NCBI GenBank assembly: GCA_026396845.1
Contig: JAPLWC010000052.1
Span: 1-6,299, forward strand
DNA: 6,299 nucleotides
Direction of reading: 5' to 3'
DNA from: Candidatus Gottesmanbacteria bacterium
GTDB taxonomy: Bacteria; Patescibacteriota; Microgenomatia; UBA10105; UBA927
Shown here: piece by piece, positions 1 through 4,351 of the stretch
How the letters are laid out: each line of letters starts with the position of its first letter
Numbering within the stretch: the first letter of the stretch is position 1
Program-made: the position numbers and the translations under genes
Notes under the pieces: generated by a model
Seen by the model: only the letters and a program-made list of their open reading frames with translations
Database searches by the model: none
What the model was told of the DNA's origin: nothing

Positions 1-202
1 GATTTACGCACTGTCCTGTTCTGAGGAAAACTTGAAGAACATAGTACAGGCCCTTGGTAACATCCACGACATTTAACCCTTGAGAAAATTGGATCGGTCT
101 TTCGACTTCTTTGGTTTCTCTCAGATTGGTTATGGGATCAAATGGTTCCAGACCATAATGCTCAGCAAGGATGAGAGCCTCTAGCCGTGCTACAATACAG
201 GC
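1..202. other. Unassigned left flank with one open minus-strand frame
   Basis: No gene can be assigned here. On the plus strand the frame shared with obgE has stops at 74-76 (TAA) and 182-184 (TAG), so a short plus-strand piece ending at 76 could be the tail of an upstream gene. On the minus strand, the frame antiparallel to the obgE codons is open across the whole stretch, reading for example ARLEALILAEHYGLEPFDP and then DVTKGLYYVLQVFLRTGQ. It has no ATG; the only in-frame candidates are a TTG inside obgE (opposite Q72), a mid-frame GTG and an ATT. It may be a decayed or truncated gene fragment or chance. Two weak inverted repeats (TGTTCT 17-22 with AGAACA 36-41; TTATGG 130-135 with CCATAA 153-158) do not match any RNA I know. 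Confidence 0.3.
188..202 (+). promoter_or_regulatory. obgE promoter, extended -10, probably leaderless
   Basis: TACAAT at 191-196 is preceded directly by TGC (188-190), which gives an extended -10 element. Only six bases separate it from the GTG start at 203, so transcription would begin at or next to the start codon. The expected -35 position (about 168-173, AGGATG) is poor, as is common for extended -10 promoters. There is no Shine-Dalgarno sequence between the -10 box and the GTG, which fits leaderless translation. The call rests on sequence only. Confidence 0.6.
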
Positions 203-1156
203 GTGCTGGTTGATAACATCACTCTTATAGTCAAGGCCGGAAACGGCGGGAACGGCGCGGCAACGCTCAAACCCTTTAAAGGCGGCCCGGACGGCGGGAA
301 CGGAGGGATGGGCGGGAATATTTACTTTGTAGGCTCTACCAATATCACGGATCTCCGGGAATTCCGGTATAAGAAGACAATCGTCGCAAAAAACGGCGGG
401 GACGGCGCACGGAAACAAAAGAACGGAAGGAAAGCGGAAAATATCACCAAACTCATCCCCTTGGGTACAAAAGTGACCGATGTGGTTTCTGGCGCCTCGA
501 TTGAAATTGCCGAAGTTGGCAAACCGATGTTAATCGCCCGGGGCGGACACGGCGGGAGAGGAAACATTAATTTCAAAAGTTCCGTAAACCAGACGCCCAA
601 AACCGCGGAAAAAGGCGAACCAGGGCAGGAACGGGAACTGCGTTTGGAACTGCGCCTCATTGCAGAAATAGGGCTCATCGGGCTTCCCAATGCCGGCAAG
701 AGCAGTCTTTTGACAGTTCTTACTAACGCACGGCCGGCCGTTGCCGCCTATCCGTTTACCACACTGGATCCCACCGTCGGCATGCTCGGCACGCACCCTA
801 TTGCCGATATCCCCGGGCTTATCGAAGGGGCGTCACGGGGCAAAGGATTGGGAATTGATTTCCTACGGCACATCGAAAAAACGAAAATACTCTTGCACTG
901 TATAGATGTAACCATCGATAACCCAACGACTGCATATAACATAATCAGGGAAGAATTTAAAAAATTTAATCCGGCACTGCTCACAAAACCGGAATACATC
1001 GTGCTGACGAAAACCGACCTTGCCGATGCGAGTACAATAAAAAAAGTCACAAACCTATTTACCAAAGAAAATAAACAAGTATTTACCTGCTCTGTATATA
1101 ATGAAAAAAGTATAGAAATGCTTAAACAGAATTTGTATGAAAAAATTGCTTCTTAA
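203..1156 (+). CDS. obgE: ObgE/CgtA-family GTPase, short form without C-terminal domain
   Basis: Obg-family P-loop GTPase, known in other bacteria to act in late 50S ribosome assembly and in (p)ppGpp-linked growth control. Residues 1-155 form the glycine-rich Obg fold (KAGNGGNG 11-18, GGPDGGNGGMGG 27-38, ARGGHGGRGN 112-121). The G domain follows, with G1 GLPNAGKS 160-167, switch I FTTLDP 185-190, G3 DIPGLIEGAS 202-211, G4 TKTD 269-272 and a probable G5 around CS 296-297. At 317 residues it stops after the G domain and lacks the variable C-terminal OCT domain of many Obg proteins. G4 is TKTD rather than the canonical NKxD, and the segment between switch I and G3 is about five residues shorter than I expect. 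The GTG start puts the Obg fold at residue 1 and sits just after a -10 box. greA begins inside its 3' end. Confidence 0.95.
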   Translation: MLVDNITLIVKAGNGGNGAATLKPFKGGPDGGNGGMGGNIYFVGSTNITDLREFRYKKTIVAKNGGDGARKQKNGRKAENITKLIPLGTKVTDVVSGASIEIAEVGKPMLIARGGHGGRGNINFKSSVNQTPKTAEKGEPGQERELRLELRLIAEIGLIGLPNAGKSSLLTVLTNARPAVAAYPFTTLDPTVGMLGTHPIADIPGLIEGASRGKGLGIDFLRHIEKTKILLHCIDVTIDNPTTAYNIIREEFKKFNPALLTKPEYIVLTKTDLADASTIKKVTNLFTKENKQVFTCSVYNEKSIEMLKQNLYEKIAS

Positions 1157-1586
1157 AAAAGAGCCGAAAATTTCCTTTACCAAAGCCGGCTACCAGAAAT
1201 TACTGGAAGACCGGGCGAAGTTTTTGGCGGCACGTCCCGAAGCTGTCGAGCACCTAAGAAAATCGCGGGAAATGGGAGATTTATCGGAAAACGGCTACTA
1301 CAAAGCATCCCGGCAACAGCTTTCATTCCTGGACTCCCGTATCCGCCGGGTGGAACGGCTCATCAAACTCGCCAGAATAATTGAACCGACCCGTGTAAAA
1401 ATTTCAGACGGGAAAAACGAATGCGAATACCACATCGTAGGAGGGTATGAATCGGATCCAGTCAAACATACAATTTCGGAGCAGTCCCCTTTAGGCCGCG
1501 CAATCACCGGGAAAAAAGCCGGTGATGAAGTAGACGTAATCACCCCTGGCGGAATAAAAAAATATACAATAGTATCAATTTCTTAA
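1137..1586 (+). CDS. greA: Transcription elongation factor GreA
   Basis: GreA enters the RNA polymerase secondary channel and stimulates cleavage of backtracked RNA, rescuing stalled complexes. The 149-residue protein is close to the usual ~158. The N-terminal coiled coil (about 11-82) carries the tip motif GDLSENGYYKAS (47-58), with the metal-coordinating acidic residues D48 and E51. The C-terminal FKBP-like domain has the hallmark SPLGRAITGKKAGDEVDVITPGG (starting at 117). The first ten residues are lysine-rich and extend beyond the usual start, so a TTG at 1146 is an alternative to the ATG at 1137. No Shine-Dalgarno site is visible. The start lies 20 nt inside obgE, so expression probably depends on the obgE transcript and translational coupling. 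The TAA overlaps the mutY stop by 4 nt on the other strand. Confidence 0.95.
   Translation: MKKLLLKKEPKISFTKAGYQKLLEDRAKFLAARPEAVEHLRKSREMGDLSENGYYKASRQQLSFLDSRIRRVERLIKLARIIEPTRVKISDGKNECEYHIVGGYESDPVKHTISEQSPLGRAITGKKAGDEVDVITPGGIKKYTIVSIS
1503..1526. repeat. Inverted repeat inside the greA 3' end
   Basis: ATCACCGG (1503-1510) and CCGGTGAT (1519-1526) form a perfect 8-bp stem around the loop GAAAAAAG. It lies in codons for the conserved SPLGRAITGKKAGDEVD segment, 58 bases before the greA stop codon. No U-tract follows on the plus strand, so it is not a standard terminator. It may only reflect codon choice for Gly-Lys-Lys-Ala-Gly-Asp. Confidence 0.4.
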
Positions 1587-2374
1587 TCCGGCAGCCGAAG
1601 CATTCCCTTTTTCCGTTCAACTAATCCGTCTTTCAACAACCCGTTAATAATAGACGCCGAAAAAACTTTTACAAGAATATGTTCATCAACGGGACCTTCG
1701 CGCAATATATCAATTAATCTCCCGCGATAATACCTGTTGGTTTTTTGAAAAGGAATTTTCTTTTTATTAATTTTTGAATTGTGAATACTGAATAGTGAAT
1801 TGTGGGCCGCGCCAAAGTCCATCAAAGCTTGGTGCCATTCCCAGGATTCATCCATAGGAACCAGCTTGTCCGCGACCTCCTGAATAATCTTTTCTTTCTG
1901 TGGAACGTCGTTGAAAAAGAAATGTGTAATAATCCGCCGGATGTTAGTATCGACTGCCGCAATATCGCGGCTGTATGCAAACACAAGAATTGCACGGGCA
2001 GTATATATTCCCAAACCCGGCAGTGTAACAAGTTCTTTCTCATTCTCCGGAAACTCACCGTTATATGTATCAACGACTGTTTGCGCTGCTTTCTTCAGGT
2101 ACAACGCTCGACGGTTATACCCCATCCCCCTCCACACTTTAAGTAGCTTCGCTAAACTGGCCTTCGCAAGGGTATACACATCAGGGAAAAAGTACAGGAA
2201 TTCTTCGTACTTAGGGAGTACCCGCGATACCTGGGTCTGCTGGAGCATGACTTCGGAAACAAGAATCTTGTACGGGTCGTGCGTGTGCCGCCAGGGTAAA
2301 TCTCGCTTATTGAGTTCCCACCAGGAAAAAATACGAGCCTGAAACTTTGTGATTCGAATCCTCCCTATCTTCAT
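1583..2374 (-). CDS. mutY: MutY-type adenine DNA glycosylase, cluster-less short form
   Basis: HhH-GPD superfamily base-excision enzyme; MutY removes adenine mispaired with 8-oxoguanine. Family-specific features are LPWRHTHDPYKILVSEVMLQQTQVS (starting at 26) with catalytic acid E41, the helix-hairpin-helix LPGLGIYTA 118-126, and VDTNIRRI 141-148 with catalytic D142 and N144. The E41-D142 spacing of 101 equals that of E. coli E37-D138. The 263-residue protein is shorter than the ~350 typical of MutY, and I see no NUDIX-like 8-oxoG recognition domain; the tail (about 207-263) looks like a small helical or winged region. It has no cysteine, so the usual C-terminal 4Fe-4S cluster is absent, and residues 191-200 are encoded by a heptamer repeat. 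The start codon directly follows the upstream stop (TAAATG) with no Shine-Dalgarno site, which implies coupled translation. Endonuclease III is less likely, given the missing lysine at the hairpin and the EVMLQQTQV signature. Confidence 0.88.
   Translation of the reverse strand: MKIGRIRITKFQARIFSWWELNKRDLPWRHTHDPYKILVSEVMLQQTQVSRVLPKYEEFLYFFPDVYTLAKASLAKLLKVWRGMGYNRRALYLKKAAQTVVDTYNGEFPENEKELVTLPGLGIYTARAILVFAYSRDIAAVDTNIRRIITHFFFNDVPQKEKIIQEVADKLVPMDESWEWHQALMDFGAAHNSLFSIHNSKINKKKIPFQKTNRYYRGRLIDILREGPVDEHILVKVFSASIINGLLKDGLVERKKGMLRLPD
1776..1803. repeat. Four-copy 7-bp tandem repeat inside mutY
   Basis: Plus-strand units are GAATTGT (1776-1782), GAATACT (1783-1789), GAATAGT (1790-1796) and GAATTGT (1797-1803), with a further G at 1804. 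The first and last units are identical and the middle two differ from them at two positions each. Seven is not a multiple of three, so the peptide repeats every seven residues: HNSLFSI followed by HNSKINK on the minus strand. It lies in an AT-rich patch (about 1741-1803) unlike the rest of the gene. The tract occupies the position of the iron-sulfur loop of canonical MutY. Confidence 0.85.
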
Positions 2375-3157
2375 TTAGTCGGCGCTTTTTGTGGGTTCAG
2401 GCGTTATCTTTGCGTTGGTCTGTATGCCGGCCTTCCGCAATAATTCCCGAATCTGCTGCATATCCTGAAGCGCTTTTACTAAATCCTGCCGGGCTGTCTG
2501 AAGCATTTTTTGCGCGCTTTGCAGGGTCGTTTTATTTCCAGGAAATCCGTCGGGAGTCAAAGACACAACAGTGGTAATTGCGTTATTTGCCTGTGTTGAT
2601 GCGTCAGTAAGTTTCGCTCCGCGATCCGTCATCAAATTCTGCATGGCGGATGTATTCTTTCCGGCAGCGTTGGTCTCATCTATACGCATCTGCAGTTTGG
2701 TAGAAACTGCATTCATTTCATCAATAACCACTAGAATACGATCGGCATGCGCCATAATATTCACCTGCGGCAGATACACTGCAAAAATCCTGTATCCCTT
2801 CATAATCGACTGCACATCCGTGCGCAGCGTCGCGATATCAACATCAGCGTCTATCTTGGTCTTGAGAGTATTCAAACTCGTTATTTGACTCTGTATCCCG
2901 TCAGTGAATGTTGTTTTTTGGGCCGATGTCAGACTCTTCATCGCGTTGATTTTAGTCAAAAGCGTAGTAAGTGCATCTATACGTCGGGTAATTTCCGCAT
3001 CCGCGCGGGTCTTGAGACGGGAAATAACAGCATCCTGTGTCGCCGCGGCTTTGGTTGCCGGCTTCTGGGCAAAAACGGCCGGCGTACCGATAGCAAGCGC
3101 TGAAATGATAACTATACTACTTATGGAAAGTCTCAATATATATTTATGTTTTATCAT
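2375..3157 (-). CDS. Exported helical protein of unknown function
   Basis: I do not know a function. The 260-residue product starts with a classical signal peptide: MIKHKYILRL, a hydrophobic core SISSIVIISALAIG (11-24), then TPAVFA with likely cleavage after A30. The mature part is almost wholly predicted alpha-helical and rich in Ala, Thr, Gln, Asp and Lys. Repeated patterns such as RLKTRADAEITRRIDALTTL (47-66) and ALKTKID-like stretches suggest coiled coils. A distinctive segment is SLTPDGFPGNKTTLQSA (189-205). It resembles a family I recall as common and uncharacterised in Patescibacteria (recall, not searched). The ATG at 3157 is chosen over an upstream frame extension to 3202 because AAGGAG lies 6 nt before it and the signal peptide begins there. 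It is the middle gene of a minus-strand operon, 13 nt after the small membrane-protein gene and abutting mutY. A structural or scaffold role at the cell surface is only a guess. Confidence 0.85.
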   Translation of the reverse strand: MIKHKYILRLSISSIVIISALAIGTPAVFAQKPATKAAATQDAVISRLKTRADAEITRRIDALTTLLTKINAMKSLTSAQKTTFTDGIQSQITSLNTLKTKIDADVDIATLRTDVQSIMKGYRIFAVYLPQVNIMAHADRILVVIDEMNAVSTKLQMRIDETNAAGKNTSAMQNLMTDRGAKLTDASTQANNAITTVVSLTPDGFPGNKTTLQSAQKMLQTARQDLVKALQDMQQIRELLRKAGIQTNAKITPEPTKSAD

Positions 3158-3163
3158 ACGTAA

Positions 3164-3169
3164 CTCCTT
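3164..3169 (-). promoter_or_regulatory. Shine-Dalgarno site of the exported-protein gene
   Basis: On the minus strand AAGGAG lies six bases before the ATG at 3157 (plus strand CTCCTT at 3164-3169). It fixes the start downstream of a frame extension of 15 codons and sits in the 13-nt gap after the upstream stop codon. Confidence 0.8.
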
Positions 3170-3170
3170 T

Positions 3171-3446
3171 TTATTGTTCAGACAGGTTTCCCTGCTTGTC
3201 ATTTAAACTTTGATCGATGCCCGCTGCATCCGTGTTGAGGGCTTTCACTTGTGTATCAATTCCCTGAGTATCTTTTTCCAAATCCGCATCGGATGTGCCC
3301 GTGGCCTGCACACTTTGTGTCGGTGTAGGTATCGATGTCGATACCGGAGTAACACCGGATTGTTTCATACGACTCACTATCAATCCTCCAGCCACTGCAA
3401 CAATTACAATAAGAATTAGGGTAATAAGTATTCCTTGTCTTTTCAT
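3171..3446 (-). CDS. Small membrane-anchored protein of unknown function
   Basis: A 91-residue protein with no function I can name. After MKRQG comes one hydrophobic segment (about residues 5-25, ILITLILIVIVAVAGGLIVS), then SRMKQ, which suggests an uncleaved anchor with the C-terminus outside. Residues 31-50 form a Ser/Thr/Pro/Val linker (VTPVSTSIPTPTQSV). The last ~38 residues are charged and heptad-like (DADLEKDTQGIDTQVKALNT and then GIDQSLNDKQGNLSEQ), suggesting a short helical or coiled-coil module. The ATG at 3446 is preferred because GGAGG sits five bases before it; the alternative GTG at 3452 overlaps that site. It is the first gene of the operon with the exported helical protein and mutY. 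The similar helical style of the first two products suggests they act together at the envelope (inference). Confidence 0.8.
   Translation of the reverse strand: MKRQGILITLILIVIVAVAGGLIVSRMKQSGVTPVSTSIPTPTQSVQATGTSDADLEKDTQGIDTQVKALNTDAAGIDQSLNDKQGNLSEQ
3321..3357. repeat. Nested inverted repeat in the linker of the small membrane protein
   Basis: An inner perfect 8-bp palindrome, GGTATCGA (3328-3335) and TCGATACC (3338-3345) separated by TG, is flanked by an outer 6-bp pair, CGGTGT (3321-3326) and ACACCG (3352-3357). On the transcript of the minus-strand gene this would fold into a tight hairpin in the codons for the Ser/Thr/Pro linker, between the membrane anchor and the outer helical part. 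There is no following U-tract. It may be a consequence of repeated Thr/Pro/Ser/Ile codons. Confidence 0.6.
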
Positions 3447-3451
3447 AAACA

Positions 3452-3456
3452 CCTCC
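3452..3456 (-). promoter_or_regulatory. Shine-Dalgarno site of the small membrane-protein gene
   Basis: GGAGG on the minus strand (plus strand CCTCC) ends five bases before the ATG at 3446. It decides the start: the alternative GTG at 3452-3450 would overlap the site. With the -10 box at 3463-3468, the transcript would begin almost at this element, giving a leader of about 10 nt. Confidence 0.8.
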
Positions 3457-3462
3457 GCCCAT

Positions 3463-3468
3463 ATTATA
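3463..3468 (-). promoter_or_regulatory. -10 box of the minus-strand operon
   Basis: TATAAT on the minus strand (plus strand ATTATA) matches the sigma-70-type consensus exactly. Initiation about 7 nt downstream falls near 3456, giving a very short leader that consists mostly of the GGAGG site. At the -35 distance the minus strand reads about TACAGG (3491-3486), a poor match that lies over the era start codon. It drives the small membrane-protein gene, the exported-protein gene and mutY. Confidence 0.7.
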
Positions 3469-3478
3469 CTACATAGGG

Positions 3479-3484
3479 TATAAT
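3479..3484 (+). promoter_or_regulatory. era -10 box, probably leaderless
   Basis: A perfect TATAAT is followed by six bases (ACCTGT) and then the era ATG at 3491, so the predicted start of transcription coincides with the start codon. No Shine-Dalgarno sequence is present. The -35 position (about 3456-3461, CGCCCA) has no resemblance to TTGACA. Confidence 0.7.
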
Positions 3485-3490
3485 ACCTGT

Positions 3491-4351
3491 ATGAAATCCG
3501 GTGTTGTCGCGCTTATCGGTCGTCCGAATGTCGGCAAATCCACACTCCTGAATACCCTCTTGGGGCACAAAGTTTCTATAACCAGTCCCAAGCCGCAAAC
3601 CACACGGTTTAATATCCAGGCGGTATACGAGGACGACCGCGGGCAGATCATTTTTGTCGATACTCCCGGAATATTCGGAAGAACTCCCGATACGCTTTCC
3701 AAACGGATTAACGCGCGTGCGGAAGGATCTCTGGTGAGCGGCATAGACGCGGTCGTCTATATGGTGGACCACACCCGCGAGCGTGATACCGAGGAAAATA
3801 AAGCGTTGGGTATCGTACGTAAATTCAAAGGACCGAAAATTCTGGTCATTAACAAAACCGACATCCGCGCTCCAAGTCACATCGTGCAGTATAAATTTCT
3901 GGAAGATGAGTTTACGACAGTCATCATGCTCTCTGCACTCGCGCATAAAAATACGAATATTCTATTGACAACGCTATTTGATCTTCTCCCTGAGGGAAAA
4001 CAAATAGTAGACAGATCCACACTCGCCCAGCCGGCCCTCAACATGGACAGTAAATTATTTATTTCCGAAATCATCCGCGAAAAAGCATTTCTGTTCCTGC
4101 GCGATGAGGTGCCCTACACCCTTGCGTCAGCAGTCGACGAAGTCGTCGAACGGGATAACGGCACCGTCTATATCAAAGCGAAGATTATAACGAGCGCTGA
4201 CCGGTACAAGGCAATGATTATAGGAAAAGGCGGCGCCATGATAAAAGAAATAAGCCAGGCCGCACGAAAAGAACTGGAAACGGCAACGAGTAAGAAAGTC
4301 TATCTGGAGCTGACGGTGGTCACCGACCCGCACTGGATGGAATACGTGTAA
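3491..4351 (+). CDS. era: GTPase Era
   Basis: Era binds the 3' end of 16S rRNA during 30S maturation. Its 286 residues are near the usual ~300. The G domain has G1 GRPNVGKS 10-17, switch I with QTTR 36-39, G3 DTPG 57-60, G4 NKTD 121-124 and G5 SAL 148-150. The C-terminal KH domain includes the linker motif ISEIIREKAFLFLRDEVPY (191-209) and the RNA-binding loop IIGKGG 243-248, followed by IKEISQAARKELE (251-263). All catalytic motifs are intact. The ATG at 3491 starts MKSGVVALIG, just before the P-loop as in other Era proteins, and directly follows a TATAAT box, so the transcript is probably leaderless. It is divergent from the minus-strand operon. Its last 32 bases overlap the end of gltX on the opposite strand, which may cause mutual antisense effects (inference). 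Confidence 0.97.
   Translation: MKSGVVALIGRPNVGKSTLLNTLLGHKVSITSPKPQTTRFNIQAVYEDDRGQIIFVDTPGIFGRTPDTLSKRINARAEGSLVSGIDAVVYMVDHTRERDTEENKALGIVRKFKGPKILVINKTDIRAPSHIVQYKFLEDEFTTVIMLSALAHKNTNILLTTLFDLLPEGKQIVDRSTLAQPALNMDSKLFISEIIREKAFLFLRDEVPYTLASAVDEVVERDNGTVYIKAKIITSADRYKAMIIGKGGAMIKEISQAARKELETATSKKVYLELTVVTDPHWMEYV

Larger units (their letters stand above)
3462..3485. repeat. 8-bp inverted repeat spanning the two divergent -10 boxes
   Basis: TATTATAC (3462-3469) and GTATAATA (3478-3485) are perfect inverted copies with an 8-bp spacer. Each arm contains the -10 box of one divergent promoter. The dyad might bind a dimeric regulator, but it can also be explained by two consensus-like -10 boxes facing apart. 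Confidence 0.6.

Noticed and set aside
1..202. Structured RNA (RNase P, SRP or similar) because of GAGGAAA and small inverted repeats
   Set aside because: Only a seven-base resemblance to the RNase P motif and two isolated 6-bp stems; none of the other conserved blocks is present.
322..1065. Long minus-strand open frames antisense to obgE
   Set aside because: They mirror obgE codons in other frames, have no promoter or ribosome site, and their translations look like shadows (Ser/Pro/Arg-rich).
1503..1526. Possible transcription terminator in the 3' end of greA
   Set aside because: The 8-bp stem is good, but no T-run follows on either strand at the right distance, and the sequence lies in codons for highly conserved GreA residues.
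1911..2342. Plus-strand frame of 143 codons opposite mutY
   Set aside because: It is fully covered by a mutY with intact catalytic motifs and has no start signals; a shadow frame.
1583..2374. Endonuclease III (nth) instead of mutY
   Set aside because: The EVMLQQTQV block with catalytic Glu and the VDTN motif are MutY-type, and the catalytic lysine of Nth at the hairpin is replaced by Tyr124.
3158..3202. Longer N-terminus (15 extra residues) for the exported helical protein
   Set aside because: A Shine-Dalgarno site and a textbook signal peptide place the start at 3157; the extension would overlap the upstream gene and bury the signal peptide.
2375..3446. A novel defence or secretion system formed by the two envelope genes
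   Set aside because: No enzymatic motif, nuclease, ATPase or pore-like protein is next to them; only anchors, linkers and helices can be seen, so such a claim is unsupported.
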